From: Sphingobacterium cavernae
GTDB taxonomy: Bacteria; Bacteroidota; Bacteroidia; Sphingobacteriales; Sphingobacteriaceae
Assembly: GCF_008520265.1 (NCBI RefSeq)
Contig: NZ_VIQM01000016.1
Location: forward strand, 1-64,000
Length of the DNA stretch: 64,000 bases
Direction: 5' to 3'
Positions 18,343-28,682 of this stretch are shown here, in pieces. The notes beneath the pieces are model-generated. The model was not told the origin of the DNA, made no database searches, and saw only the letters and a list, made by a program, of their open reading frames with translations. A program made the translations under genes and the position numbers. Position 1 is the first letter of the stretch, and each line of letters begins with the position of its first letter.

Positions 18343-18957
18343 GTGAATACCGATAGTCCAAATATTTATGAAGAAGTTGATCTTTTGCTCGAACATTTAG
18401 CAAATGGCAATCAGACTGCTTTTGAATATATTTTCAACACCTATTATCCCCGTATTTGCCTGTATGCTGCTCCCTTTGCTACCGAAGATAAACAAGCAGA
18501 AGACATTGCCAAAGAAGCTTTTATACGCATTTGGAACAGCGACAAAAGATTTAAATCCATAGAGCATCTTAAAAACACGCTCTACCTGAGCACCAAACAA
18601 ATAGGCATTAATCACCAAGTCGCGCATCAGCGCACGCTGCAACGTGAAGAAAAGTATTACAGCATACAGAAGCCCTATGAGGACCATCATCTGCAACATA
18701 TGATTCAGTCGGAGGTAATGGGCGAACTGTATGAAGCGATAAATAAACTACCGGAGCAAGCAAAGGCTGTCATCGTCTCTACCTACTTGGAAGGCAAATC
18801 AAATCAAGAAGTAGCAGAGGAAATGAACATCTCTTTGCAGACTGTAAAGAATTATAAAATGCGCGCGCTAAAGCAATTACGGCAGCATTTAGCACCGGAC
18901 ACTTTTCAGCTATTGCTATCCGCATATTTTATTTTCGAAAAAATCACATCGGACTAG
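18343..18957 (+). CDS. ECF sigma-70 factor, FecI-like
   Basis: A 204-aa extracytoplasmic-function sigma factor of the Bacteroidota FecI type. Region 2 lies at about residues 25-95 (TAFEYIFNTYYPRICLYA, AEDIAKEAFIRIW). Region 4 is at about 135-190 (LPEQAKAVIVSTYLEGKSNQ, then a helix-turn-helix with MNISLQTVKNYKMRAL). The start is a GTG; the only upstream in-frame ATG is blocked by a stop. It precedes a FecR-like anti-sigma gene and an STN-containing SusC, the standard order for cell-surface signalling in which substrate binding at the outer membrane releases this sigma to transcribe the receptor operon. Confidence 0.93.
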   Translation: MNTDSPNIYEEVDLLLEHLANGNQTAFEYIFNTYYPRICLYAAPFATEDKQAEDIAKEAFIRIWNSDKRFKSIEHLKNTLYLSTKQIGINHQVAHQRTLQREEKYYSIQKPYEDHHLQHMIQSEVMGELYEAINKLPEQAKAVIVSTYLEGKSNQEVAEEMNISLQTVKNYKMRALKQLRQHLAPDTFQLLLSAYFIFEKITSD

Positions 18958-19005
18958 GTACTATTTCGTATTGGCGCGGTAATATACTACAAACAACTAC
19001 CGCGT

Positions 19006-20175
19006 ATGTACCTAAATGAAGATCCATTACGTATCAGTATACTCATCCAGAAAAAAATCAACAACAGTCTATCTGCTGCTGAAGAACAGGAGTTAGTAGA
19101 GTGGCTGGATGAGAAACCTGAACATGCAGCGCTATATGCCCGTTGTTTGGATAAGTCTGTGCAACAAGAATCTTATCGCTACTTTACTCATGTAGATACA
19201 AAAAGTGCTTGGAAAGACATTCTTCCTGCTATTGAAGCTAAAGAAACTAAAAGTAAGGCTATTCTTACGCGCAACTTGATACGCTATGTAGCTGCAGCTT
19301 GTGTGCTCATTATTGGGCTTTTTGTAGCACTACCCTACTTAACTAAAAATAGCATTACGGAAGAAACAGATCTAGCAACTGTGGATTATTCCCCTGCAGA
19401 GAATAAAGCCATATTAAAATTATCTGACGGTACGACATTAACATTAGACACGCAGCACGAAGAGGTAGCTATTGCTGGAAACAGTATCAAATACAGCGAT
19501 GGCAAAGAGCTTGTTAATACGGATGACATCTCTTCCGCTGTTATATCTACACCTAGAGGTGGTTATTACCGCGTTGTACTACCTGATGGTACCAAAGTAC
19601 AATTAAATGCAGGTAGCTCCCTGACCTATCCTCTTACATTTACGGGTAATACGCGCGAGGTATGGGCGACAGGTGAACTTTATTTTGAGGTTACACCTGA
19701 TAAAGCGAAGCCTTTTGTGGTACATACAGAAGAGCAGGTGTTAAAAGTATTAGGAACTAAATTTAATGTCAATTCGTATGCTGAAGCGAAGACAGTTAAA
19801 ACTTCATTAATAGAAGGAAAAGTACAAATCACTTCTCCAACACTAAAACCAATAGTACTTACCCCTGGACAACAGAGTATTGTGAAGCCTAATCGTATCC
19901 AAGTGAAAAACATAGACCCCGAGCAAGCAACAGCTTGGATTCATGGAAAGTTTAATTTTGATGGTAAACGTTTACGTGAAGTGATGCACGAACTAACGCT
20001 GTGGTATGACATTGATGTAGACATCGATGCAGATGTGCCAGAGGTCGAATTTTTTGGAGGTATCTATCGAGACAACAACCTATCGACTATACTATCGCTA
20101 TTGGAACAAAACGAAATTGCCTATAAACTAACTAACGATAAAAAATTACTAATCACCAAAGTCAAACCGAAATAA
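19006..20175 (+). CDS. FecR-family anti-sigma factor
   Basis: A 389-aa inner-membrane anti-sigma. The cytoplasmic N-terminal part (residues 1-90) would bind the ECF sigma encoded 48 bp upstream. A single transmembrane helix spans 93-111 (YVAAACVLIIGLFVALPYL). The periplasmic FecR domain follows (STPRGGYYRVVLPDGTKVQL, GELYFEVTPDKAKPF, VLGTKFNVNSYAEAKT). The C-terminal DUF4974-type domain (FNFDGKRLREVMHELTLWYD) should contact the STN domain of the SusC encoded downstream. The architecture is complete and typical. Confidence 0.95.
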   Translation: MYLNEDPLRISILIQKKINNSLSAAEEQELVEWLDEKPEHAALYARCLDKSVQQESYRYFTHVDTKSAWKDILPAIEAKETKSKAILTRNLIRYVAAACVLIIGLFVALPYLTKNSITEETDLATVDYSPAENKAILKLSDGTTLTLDTQHEEVAIAGNSIKYSDGKELVNTDDISSAVISTPRGGYYRVVLPDGTKVQLNAGSSLTYPLTFTGNTREVWATGELYFEVTPDKAKPFVVHTEEQVLKVLGTKFNVNSYAEAKTVKTSLIEGKVQITSPTLKPIVLTPGQQSIVKPNRIQVKNIDPEQATAWIHGKFNFDGKRLREVMHELTLWYDIDVDIDADVPEVEFFGGIYRDNNLSTILSLLEQNEIAYKLTNDKKLLITKVKPK

Positions 20176-20326
20176 TATGAAGCAACAAATAAGAAAAGAA
20201 TAATCTAAAAAATGGAAAAACAGAGAAGTGCTGCAACACCTCCCTGTTTAAAAGTTAGTTCAGTAAGTTATTGAGCTATCTACATGTGTAAGTAACAGAA
20301 CTCAAAACTAAACCTTAACAAATTTA

Positions 20327-23300
20327 ATGAATTTAAATTACTTATTACGAGTGATCAAATTAACCGCATTTCTGTATTTTATCGCATTCCTTCAGCTTAG
20401 TTATGCATCCTACTCCCAAACTATTACCTATACCTCTAATAGGGAGTCCTTGGAAAATATACTACAAGTCATCAAGAGACAGACACAATATGAAGTTCTG
20501 GGAACGAAGGCTATGCTGGAAGGAAGTAAAACTGTATCCATAGCGGCAAGAAATATGCCTTTGGATGCCTTTTTAAAACAAATATTTGATAAGCAACCTG
20601 TAGGTTACAAAATCGTTGATCGCACCATCGTATTGACCAAAAACAAAAATAGCTCCCCTATATCTATCTCCCTTCCCAAAGAAGAAGAAATCCAACAGGG
20701 AATTACAATCACGGTGACAGATCAAAAAAAAGCGCCTATCGCAGGTGCCACTGTGTCATCCACGCAAGCTGACTTGGGTAAGACTGACAATAAAGGGGTA
20801 TTCAAATTAAACGAACGCCCACAAGATGGAATTGTCATCATCAAGATGCTTGGTTTCGAGAGTTTAAGTTATAAACTAAATGATAATCAGCAAACATTGC
20901 AGATTGCATTACAAGAAGATTTAAGTGAAGTGAGTGAGGTTATCATTACTGGCTACCAAACGATTAACAAAAACTCCTTTACAGGAACTGCAATCACAAA
21001 ATCCGGGGAAGAGCTTAGACAAGTAAATCCACAAAACGTCTTGCAGGCCATGCAAGTATTTGATCCTTCATTCAAATTATTGGACAACAATCTTTTGGGA
21101 TCGAATCCCAATGCAATGCCTAACATCACGGTACGTGGTACCTCTGCACTTCCTACGGGCAACAATGAAATCTTGCGTCGTGATAATATAATTACCAACA
21201 CGAATATGCCGGCTTTTATTTTAGATGGCTATGAAGTTGGGGTAAGCAAAGTACTCGACTTGGATATGACGCGTATTGAGTCCGTAACGATTCTAAAAGA
21301 TGCAGCTGCTACAGCAATCTATGGTTCAAGAGCAGCAAATGGCGTAGTAGTGATTACAACAAAGGTTCCACAAGAAGGAAAATTACGCGTAAGCTATTCG
21401 CACGAGACCAATGTGAATGCGCCGGATTTATCAGACTACAATTTGTTAAATGCAAGTGACAAATTGGAATACGAAAGATTAGCTGGACTATACAGTAACG
21501 TTAATCAAAACATCGCTCAGATCGAATTGGATAAAGTCTACAACAATAAGTTAGCGAATGTGGTTGGAGGTATCAATACGGATTGGATCGCTCAACCTGT
21601 ACGTACTGCAGTAGGACAAAAGCATGCGCTATACCTTGAAGGTGGCGCATCGACATTCAGGTATGGTATTGATTTACGCTACCAGACACGTCCTGGCGTA
21701 ATGAAAGGTTCTGCAAGAAATCAGTATTCGGGCGGTGTAAACTTAAGTTATAATCTGAATAATAAGATCAAGTTTCAAAATGAACTCACGATAGCAGCAG
21801 TACAAGGCATAGAGTCACCATATGGCAATTTTGCCAATTACGCACGTATGAATCCATACTACCGAATGACTGATGATAATGGAAATATACTGCAACAGGT
21901 GGACGAGTGGAACCGCTATTACAGCAATGGCTCTTCCTACGGTGAAAATGTTCTAAACCCTTTATACAATGCAACGCTAAGTAATTTTGATCAATCTAAA
22001 TACACAGAGGTGATGAATAATTTGGCGGTAGACTACGAAATCACACAAGGTCTTCGTCTACGTGGTCAGTTAAGTTTATTAAAGCGTATGAGTCTTTACG
22101 ACAGCTTCCTTTCGCCTAAATCAAACGAATTCTTTCACTACCCTACTAGCCAAACAGATCAAAAAGGAAGTTATACAAGTGGCAATAACGATGAAATCTA
22201 CTGGGATGGAAACATCAGACTGAACTGGGTGAAAAACATCGGACAAAACAATATTAACATTGTAGCTGGATCAAATATCCGCAGTGATTTTTCGGATTAC
22301 CGTTCATTCACAGCACATGGATTCGCTAACGATAGATTCACAAGTATTGGATTTAGTAAAGGATACCTTGAAAATGCAAAGCCCTACAGTAGTCTTAATC
22401 AATCTCGTCTACTAGGTGCATTCTTGAGCGCAAACTATTCCTTTGCAAACACGTATTTATTTGATGCAACAGTTCGCGCCGATGGTTCGTCAAAGTTTGG
22501 CTCGAACAATAGAGTTGCGCCATTCTGGTCAACAGGTATAGGTTGGAATGTTCACAATGAATCGTGGTTTGATGTGGCTTCGATATCTCAATTACGCTTT
22601 CGTGCGACTACTGGTGTGACAGGAGCTGTTCAGTTTTCACCTTATATGTCCCGTACGACTTACGCCTACCAACAAGACAATTGGTACTCTTCAGGTATTG
22701 GTGCTATTGTGAATAATTATGGTAATGACAACCTTAGCTGGCAAAAAACAAGAACTACGGATTTGGGTATCGATTTAGCCTTATTCAATGACAGAATTAC
22801 TATTTCACCTCGCTATTACTACAAGCTTACCAAGGATATCTTAGCGGATATAAACATTGCACCATCTACAGGCTTCGTATCCTACAAAGAAAACTTAGGT
22901 GATATGCAGAATAAAGGCTATGAATTAAACTTTAATGCATTCGCGCTTAAAAAACAAGATTGGACATTAAGTTTTATGGCCAACTTTGTACGCAATGAAA
23001 ATAAGATTGTAAAAATATCTAATGCACTGAAAAGTTATAATGACCGCGTTGATGATGCCCAAGGAGACAATTCATTGATGGGTGTTCCCCTATTACGTTA
23101 TAACGAAGGTCAATCTATAGATGCAATTTATGCTGTACCGTCATTGGGTATAGATCCTGAAAATGGTAAAGAAATCTTCTTAACAAAAAACGGGACACTT
23201 TCCTACGATTGGGATGCTAAAGATATCACTGTAGTAGCAGTAGCTACTCCAAAGGCAGAAGGCTTCTTCGGAGCTACATTGCGCTACAAGCAGTTTACAG

Positions 23301-23698
23301 CAGTGACATACCTTCAATTACGTGTAGGTGGTAAATCTTATAACCAAACAATAGTGGATCGTGTGGAAAATGCTGACCCACGCTACAATGTTGACGATAG
23401 AGTATTGGCAGAAAAATGGAAGCAACCTGGAGATCATACATTCTACAAAAGTATCAGTGACCTCGGACAGACACGTGTATCTTCGCGCTTCATCATGGAT
23501 GATAATTTACTCAATCTGCAGTCTCTGTTTATATCTTATGAAGCGAATCCAGAGTTTGCACAGAAACTAAGGTTATCAAACTTAAGAATCAGTGCGACAA
23601 CGAATGATTTAATGCGATGGTCTTCTATTCAACAAGAACGCGGAATAAGTTATCCATTTGCTCGTAGCGTTAGCTTCGCATTACAAGCCGCTTTTTAA
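20327..23698 (+). CDS. STN-containing SusC/RagA-family TonB-dependent transducer-transporter
   Basis: 1123 aa. A signal peptide (about 1-30) is followed by a secretin/TonB N-terminal (STN) domain at about 33-100 (LENILQVIKRQTQYEV...MPLDAFLKQIF), which signals to the FecR partner. A carboxypeptidase-regulatory-like domain spans about 125-195, then plug motifs (EVIITGYQTI, ILDGYEVG, TILKDAAATAIYGSRAANG) and the barrel ending SFALQAAF. The SusC-type box reads VIITGYQT rather than VVVGYGT. It heads a five-gene operon (SusD, DUF4843, PKD-like, TlpA) and is expected to be induced by its own substrate through the sigma/anti-sigma pair upstream. The substrate is unknown. Confidence 0.95.
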   Translation: MNLNYLLRVIKLTAFLYFIAFLQLSYASYSQTITYTSNRESLENILQVIKRQTQYEVLGTKAMLEGSKTVSIAARNMPLDAFLKQIFDKQPVGYKIVDRTIVLTKNKNSSPISISLPKEEEIQQGITITVTDQKKAPIAGATVSSTQADLGKTDNKGVFKLNERPQDGIVIIKMLGFESLSYKLNDNQQTLQIALQEDLSEVSEVIITGYQTINKNSFTGTAITKSGEELRQVNPQNVLQAMQVFDPSFKLLDNNLLGSNPNAMPNITVRGTSALPTGNNEILRRDNIITNTNMPAFILDGYEVGVSKVLDLDMTRIESVTILKDAAATAIYGSRAANGVVVITTKVPQEGKLRVSYSHETNVNAPDLSDYNLLNASDKLEYERLAGLYSNVNQNIAQIELDKVYNNKLANVVGGINTDWIAQPVRTAVGQKHALYLEGGASTFRYGIDLRYQTRPGVMKGSARNQYSGGVNLSYNLNNKIKFQNELTIAAVQGIESPYGNFANYARMNPYYRMTDDNGNILQQVDEWNRYYSNGSSYGENVLNPLYNATLSNFDQSKYTEVMNNLAVDYEITQGLRLRGQLSLLKRMSLYDSFLSPKSNEFFHYPTSQTDQKGSYTSGNNDEIYWDGNIRLNWVKNIGQNNINIVAGSNIRSDFSDYRSFTAHGFANDRFTSIGFSKGYLENAKPYSSLNQSRLLGAFLSANYSFANTYLFDATVRADGSSKFGSNNRVAPFWSTGIGWNVHNESWFDVASISQLRFRATTGVTGAVQFSPYMSRTTYAYQQDNWYSSGIGAIVNNYGNDNLSWQKTRTTDLGIDLALFNDRITISPRYYYKLTKDILADINIAPSTGFVSYKENLGDMQNKGYELNFNAFALKKQDWTLSFMANFVRNENKIVKISNALKSYNDRVDDAQGDNSLMGVPLLRYNEGQSIDAIYAVPSLGIDPENGKEIFLTKNGTLSYDWDAKDITVVAVATPKAEGFFGATLRYKQFTAVTYLQLRVGGKSYNQTIVDRVENADPRYNVDDRVLAEKWKQPGDHTFYKSISDLGQTRVSSRFIMDDNLLNLQSLFISYEANPEFAQKLRLSNLRISATTNDLMRWSSIQQERGISYPFARSVSFALQAAF

Positions 23699-23711
23699 CC
23701 ACTTAAATTGT

Positions 23712-25217
23712 ATGAAAATGAGAAAATCACTACCAATATATATTCTGCTCACGCTTTTACTAAGCACATCATGTGCAAAATGGTTAGATATACAACCCGA
23801 AACAGAAATCGACAAATCGGCACTATTCACAACAGAAGATGGGTTTAAAGAAGCCCTGTTGGGTGTTTATATCCGAGGGAGTAAAACCGATCTCTATGGC
23901 AAAGAATTGACTGTAGGTACGCCAGAAGTCCTAGCACAAAACTATACCATCTCTTCATTTGATCCGTATCGCTACAAAGCGACAGCAGAATTCAAATACG
24001 ATGATCAATATTTCGTGGGCAGAAAAGATAACATTTGGAAAGGCTTATACCACGGTATTGTCAATGCCAATTTGATATTAGAGAACATAGATCAAAAACG
24101 TAACCTATTTAGAGGAGACAATTACAACCTTATCAAAGGTGAGGCCTATGCATTACGTGCGTATATGCATTTTGATTTGTTACGTCTGTTTGCACCTAGC
24201 TTCAAGCAAAGCGCTACTGCGGAAGCTATTCCTTACGTAACTTCATACTCGAATCTATCTACTCAGTTCGCTACTGTAACAACGGTTATTGATTCGGTAG
24301 TAAATGACTTAGAGAAAGCTAAGGTATTACTAGAGAAAGACCCAATAATATCAAAGCTTTACGTTATCGGGTATCCCAATGAAACCGATACATTGGCCAA
24401 TTCAGAAATGACCAATCCGGATTTGTTCCTACAAAATCGTAGGCACCGCATGAATTATTATGCCGTATGTGCATCTTTGGCTCGCGTATATTTGTATAAA
24501 GGAGATTATACCAAGGCGCTTTTAAATGCGAAAATCATCATTGATAGCAAGAAATTTCCGTGGACAAATGCCACCGACTTTATTGCTGTTGAAGAAAAAA
24601 ATAAGGATAAAATTCAATACAAAGAACTTCTATTTGGCTGGTATATTCCGACATTGAATGACGACCTTAACACCTATTGGTTTTCCAATGGAACAAGTGG
24701 AATGCACCTGGATCAGAATGATACACGCACAATCTATGAAATTTCTACTGTTGGTGCTACAGATATGCGTTATACGCAGTGGTTTTTGACAGTAAGTAGT
24801 GGAACCGACTATGTATCTGAAGTGGTTAAATACCGTAGAAATTCTCTTTCGGATGGTGCTGCTGCAAACTTACATTTCTTGATGGCCCCAGCTATCAAAT
24901 TGAGTGAGGTGTATTTGATAGCGGCAGAAAGCAGTTTTGATACTAACCCTACCCAAGCGCGTCAATATTTGGATGAACTGCGTATCAATCGCGGAATTGA
25001 ACAACCTACGACCATTACAACAAAGGATGCCTTTATTACTGAAATTTTGAAAGAAATTCGAAAAGACAATTACGGTGAAGGTCAACTTTTCTATGCTTAT
25101 AAAAGATTGCATCGTGCAATAAATGGTCTAAAAGGAACTTTAATACAGCCAGACAACAAATTCTTTGTATTACCGCTGCCTGATGACGAGATCATATATG
25201 GTAACCAAAAAAAATAG
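23712..25217 (+). CDS. SusD/RagB-family outer-membrane lipoprotein
   Basis: 501 aa from the ATG at 23712. The frame is open further upstream to 23658, overlapping susC, but only the later start yields a proper lipoprotein signal (MKMRKSLPIYILLTLLLSTS, then Cys21). KWLDIQPETEIDKSALF is a typical SusD opening. The C-terminal half has LMAPAIKLSEVYLIAAES, an AR-type helix (YLDELRINRG) and EILKEIRKDNYGEGQLFYAYKR. It binds the ligand for the SusC encoded 13 bp upstream. The GE-type closing segment, FVLPLPDDEIIYGN, is that of the peptide/metal-associated SusD subgroup with DUF4843 partners; the substrate remains open. Confidence 0.93.
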   Translation: MKMRKSLPIYILLTLLLSTSCAKWLDIQPETEIDKSALFTTEDGFKEALLGVYIRGSKTDLYGKELTVGTPEVLAQNYTISSFDPYRYKATAEFKYDDQYFVGRKDNIWKGLYHGIVNANLILENIDQKRNLFRGDNYNLIKGEAYALRAYMHFDLLRLFAPSFKQSATAEAIPYVTSYSNLSTQFATVTTVIDSVVNDLEKAKVLLEKDPIISKLYVIGYPNETDTLANSEMTNPDLFLQNRRHRMNYYAVCASLARVYLYKGDYTKALLNAKIIIDSKKFPWTNATDFIAVEEKNKDKIQYKELLFGWYIPTLNDDLNTYWFSNGTSGMHLDQNDTRTIYEISTVGATDMRYTQWFLTVSSGTDYVSEVVKYRRNSLSDGAAANLHFLMAPAIKLSEVYLIAAESSFDTNPTQARQYLDELRINRGIEQPTTITTKDAFITEILKEIRKDNYGEGQLFYAYKRLHRAINGLKGTLIQPDNKFFVLPLPDDEIIYGNQKK

Positions 25218-25220
25218 AGT

Positions 25221-26042
25221 ATGAAAATTGAAACTATAACTACCTACATATTGATAAGTATAGCTTTAAGCATACTTACTTTTTCCGCTTGCAAACAAGC
25301 CGAACCTTTACTATACGACCGTGATGCGAATATTTATTTTGATTTGCCTTCGGCACAGAAAGACAGTATAGTCTACACATTCGCATATAATATGAATAAG
25401 GCTTCTGATACGATTTACATACCAGTAAGCCTATCTGGAATTCGTGAACCAAAAGAGCGATTTTATTCGGCATATGTGGAGCAAGACTCCTCTACAGCTG
25501 TGGAAGATGTGCATTTTGAAAAGCTAGCTCTACAGTACAAATTAGATGTTGGAGCGGGTAAAACATTCTTACCCTTGGTGATTTACAATGTCCCTGATTT
25601 GGAAGAAAATTCCGTTTCGTTAATCATCAAATTAAAGGAATCAGCTGATTTTAATATTGAGAATCCTAAAATCATTAAAGCTAAAGTTGTTTTTTCAGCC
25701 CGCTTGGAACAACCTATTTGGTGGAGCATGTGGCTGCAAGAATATTCCAGAACTAAACATCAATTATTTATAATTGCTACTGATCAAACAACCTTGACCA
25801 CAGAAGGTCTTGACGCACCGAAGAACCTATATTTTGCCGACATGTTACGTGCGATGCTGAACAATCCTTTTCAATGGGTGGATAGAAATCCGCAAAAAGG
25901 ATATGAATTATCTACAAAAGATAATGGTGCTACCTATGACTTTTACCATAAGGATAACCCAAGTCGTACGATTACCTTGAAGAAAAATGTTGGATCTGGA
26001 CAATATCAATTTATTGACGAATTAGGAAGGGAGGTTAGATAA
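25221..26042 (+). CDS. DUF4843-type surface lipoprotein
   Basis: A 273-aa predicted lipoprotein: hydrophobic leader (LISIALSILTFSAC, Cys24) followed by a beta-rich domain with DRDANIYFDLP, TIYIPVSLSGI, a conserved acidic-aromatic AVEDVHFE stretch and ENSVSLIIKL. These are the hallmarks of DUF4843 proteins, which occur almost only next to SusCD pairs of this type. A later segment (IWWSMWLQEYS) is typical of the C-terminal half. It starts 3 bp after susD and overlaps the next start by one base, so it is translated as part of the operon. It is likely an accessory surface component; no enzymatic motif is seen. Confidence 0.75.
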   Translation: MKIETITTYILISIALSILTFSACKQAEPLLYDRDANIYFDLPSAQKDSIVYTFAYNMNKASDTIYIPVSLSGIREPKERFYSAYVEQDSSTAVEDVHFEKLALQYKLDVGAGKTFLPLVIYNVPDLEENSVSLIIKLKESADFNIENPKIIKAKVVFSARLEQPIWWSMWLQEYSRTKHQLFIIATDQTTLTTEGLDAPKNLYFADMLRAMLNNPFQWVDRNPQKGYELSTKDNGATYDFYHKDNPSRTITLKKNVGSGQYQFIDELGREVR

Positions 26043-27487
26043 TGATAATACATGTAAACTATAAACTAAAACTAATTGCTGCGGTATGTTTGAGCGTATT
26101 TATCACACTCACGGCATGCTATAAAGACAAAGGTAATTACGAATACGATATGCCTGTTATTCCCAAAGTAGAGGGACTCGACACCTTGTATTATGCAAAT
26201 GTAGGTGACAGCCTTATTATTAGTCCTATTTATAAAGATATAGCGCCTGAAGACATTGAAGCAAATTGGGAAATAGCGGTACCTGAAGCGGTAAACTACG
26301 ATCAATACAAGTATACGGGAAATTCACTGCGCACGATTTTTGGCTTGCAAGCTAAACTATACAATGCGCGACTTACACTAACCAATAAATCAAATGGAAT
26401 TAAATATTTCTACGACTTCAAAATTCAAGGGAATACCGAATTTTCTAAAGGAACTTTGGTTTTGAGTTTAGAAAATGGAAAGTCTCAACTTTCTTTTATC
26501 AAACCAAATGGAGACGTCCAGGCGCGCATTTACGAGTCCATTAACCTAAAGCCACTTCCTGATAATCCTTTGTCAATTCATTACATGACAAATAAATTTA
26601 CAGGTAATACCCCATTAGGCTATTGGATCATAAGCAAAAATGGAGGCGTACGATTGAATGTGAATAACCTTGTACAAGAAGAATTAAAGCCTGGAACGTT
26701 GGAAGATAACTTCTTCCTGGCTCCTAGTCCATTAGAAGTAGGTAGTTTGCAAATGACACCCAACGGCGTACTTATGGGTGTGATAAATGGCAAATTCTAT
26801 GGAGGTACCACCAATACATGGGATCAAGCTAATACCTACGGTATGTTTGGCTCCTATGCGGATGGCGACTATGAACTTCACAACAATTTTATTTTGACGA
26901 ATGTGAATGACAACCTCAGTATGATTGCTTTTGAGAAGAACAAAAAGCAGTTTCTTCGATTAAACAATTATGGCTCGCCGATGTATTTTGGAACACAATA
27001 TTCGGTAATGGTAACTGATATTTTTGATCCAATGAATCTAGGCCTAGAATTATTGCATATGGTTCAAATTAATAATACGGACACCTATGCCTATGCAAAA
27101 AACCAAGCAGGTGTGGTATATGAATTGAAGTTTAATGTGAATTTTAATGGACCCTTTACATTTACACCGGTCCATAAGAAGACGTTTTCCAATCAGCAGA
27201 TCATTACCCCTAACAGTAAAATCGTAGCCACACGTATTGGATATATTTTTATTGCCAGCGGTAATAAAGTATTTCGCTACACACCGCTTAACGGTAATAT
27301 ACTTGAGATAGAAACTAAATTTCAAGACAACGTAACGATGCTTAAGTTATCGGATGATGAACAAACATTAATTGTGGGATCAGGCTCTACACTATTTTAC
27401 ACAAACATTTCGACAAGAAATAATGGAATACTCCTGAAAAAAATTGAAGGTATTCCAGGTACAGCAGTTGATATAACTTGGCGATAA
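26042..27487 (+). CDS. PKD-like-family surface lipoprotein
   Basis: A 481-aa lipoprotein with a signal ending ITLTAC (Cys26) and then YKDKGNYEYD, the diagnostic opening of the PKD-like lipoproteins that follow DUF4843 genes in SusCD operons. PKD-like beta-sandwich sequence follows (GDSLIISPIYKD, IEANWEI). The C-terminal half looks like a beta-propeller-type repeat region (VLSLENGKSQLSFIKPNGD, GYIFIASGNKVFRYTPLNG, EQTLIVGSGSTLFYT). The start overlaps the DUF4843 stop (TAATG). It is probably a substrate-binding accessory protein on the cell surface; the propeller-like reading is an inference. Confidence 0.72.
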   Translation: MIIHVNYKLKLIAAVCLSVFITLTACYKDKGNYEYDMPVIPKVEGLDTLYYANVGDSLIISPIYKDIAPEDIEANWEIAVPEAVNYDQYKYTGNSLRTIFGLQAKLYNARLTLTNKSNGIKYFYDFKIQGNTEFSKGTLVLSLENGKSQLSFIKPNGDVQARIYESINLKPLPDNPLSIHYMTNKFTGNTPLGYWIISKNGGVRLNVNNLVQEELKPGTLEDNFFLAPSPLEVGSLQMTPNGVLMGVINGKFYGGTTNTWDQANTYGMFGSYADGDYELHNNFILTNVNDNLSMIAFEKNKKQFLRLNNYGSPMYFGTQYSVMVTDIFDPMNLGLELLHMVQINNTDTYAYAKNQAGVVYELKFNVNFNGPFTFTPVHKKTFSNQQIITPNSKIVATRIGYIFIASGNKVFRYTPLNGNILEIETKFQDNVTMLKLSDDEQTLIVGSGSTLFYTNISTRNNGILLKKIEGIPGTAVDITWR

Positions 27488-27510
27488 ACACTATTTAAAA
27501 AATACATATT

Positions 27511-28647
27511 ATGAAATCATTATATACATTACTTGCAGCACTTTTGGTTAGTAATCTGTCGCTGGCACAAGACAACAATTTCCAAATCGACGGAAAAGCA
27601 CCTAAAAGTTTGGATGGTAAAAAAATATACTTAGACTATGTCAACAACGGCTATTCTGTTGCGGACTCTGCCATAATCAAAAATGGTAAATTCGCTTTCA
27701 AGGGTCAAGTAGAAGAACCTAATTATGCCCGTATGATACTAGACAAGGAAGGTCTTGGCAAAATGAAAACGCAATACAACGGTGATCGTCTTTACTTTTA
27801 TATCGGAAATGAAAAGTATAAATTTTCGGTAGCTGATTCGATAAAAACTGCAGCAATTACAGGATCTCCACTACATCAAGCATTTCAGGAATACTTGGAT
27901 TTTATTGGCGGCGATTTTATGAATATTATTGATAAAGCAAATGCTACGTTTAATGCTGTACCACAAGATGCAGCCGATAAAAATGAACAGTATGCAGCCA
28001 TCAAATCAAAATTTGATAAAATATTTGATGATAGAACAGATAAACAATTGGAGTTTGCGAAGATTAATACCGATTCATTTTTTGCTGCAGAAGCATTAAC
28101 AGAAGTAGCAAATAAAAAAGGTACTCAAGCTATAGAGCCTACTTTCCTTGAACTGAATCGTGCAGTCAGAACTTCTATAAAAGGAAAAGAATTAGAATCA
28201 CGCATCCTAGCAGAAAAAAATATTGTTGTGGGTAGTATGGCCCCAAATTTTTCGCAGCCAGACAAAGATGGAAAAATGATTCAGTTGGCAGACTTCAAAG
28301 GTAAATTTGTGCTCCTTGACTTTTGGGCGAGCTGGTGTGCGCCTTGTAGAGCTGAAAACCCCAATTTAAAGAAGGCTTATATTAATTTTAAACCAAAAGG
28401 ATTAGAGGTTTTTGCCGTATCAATAGATGAAAACAACGGTCGAGAAGCTTGGCTAAAAGCTATTAAAGATGATGATTTGCCGTGGGTACATGCTGCAGAC
28501 TTAAAGGGTTGGCGAAATGAGGCTGCGGTATTATATGGAGTTCGAGGCGTACCACAAAATTACTTAATAGACCCATCTGGTAAGATCGTTGCTATAAATC
28601 TAAAAGAAGAAAATCTGCATAAAGTATTAGCAGAACTCGTCAAATAA
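27511..28647 (+). CDS. TlpA-type thiol:disulfide oxidoreductase with N-terminal DUF4369
   Basis: 378 aa with a signal peptide (LLVSNLSLAQ). The N-terminal DUF4369 domain (about residues 22-125, FQIDGKAPKSLDGKKIYLDYVNNG) is followed by a helical linker. An AhpC/TSA-TlpA thioredoxin fold starts near 240 (VVGSMAPNFSQPDKDGKMIQLADFKGKFVLLDFWASWCAPC), with the CAPC redox pair at about 275-278 and the cis-Pro motif in YGVRGVPQNYLID. Such proteins reduce or shuffle disulfides in the periplasm. It is the last gene of the sigma/FecR-controlled operon, 23 bp after the PKD-like gene, and is followed by a strong terminator. Confidence 0.92.
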   Translation: MKSLYTLLAALLVSNLSLAQDNNFQIDGKAPKSLDGKKIYLDYVNNGYSVADSAIIKNGKFAFKGQVEEPNYARMILDKEGLGKMKTQYNGDRLYFYIGNEKYKFSVADSIKTAAITGSPLHQAFQEYLDFIGGDFMNIIDKANATFNAVPQDAADKNEQYAAIKSKFDKIFDDRTDKQLEFAKINTDSFFAAEALTEVANKKGTQAIEPTFLELNRAVRTSIKGKELESRILAEKNIVVGSMAPNFSQPDKDGKMIQLADFKGKFVLLDFWASWCAPCRAENPNLKKAYINFKPKGLEVFAVSIDENNGREAWLKAIKDDDLPWVHAADLKGWRNEAAVLYGVRGVPQNYLIDPSGKIVAINLKEENLHKVLAELVK

Positions 28648-28682
28648 TAGTGTCCAAAAACATATTCATTGGTTGAAATGTT

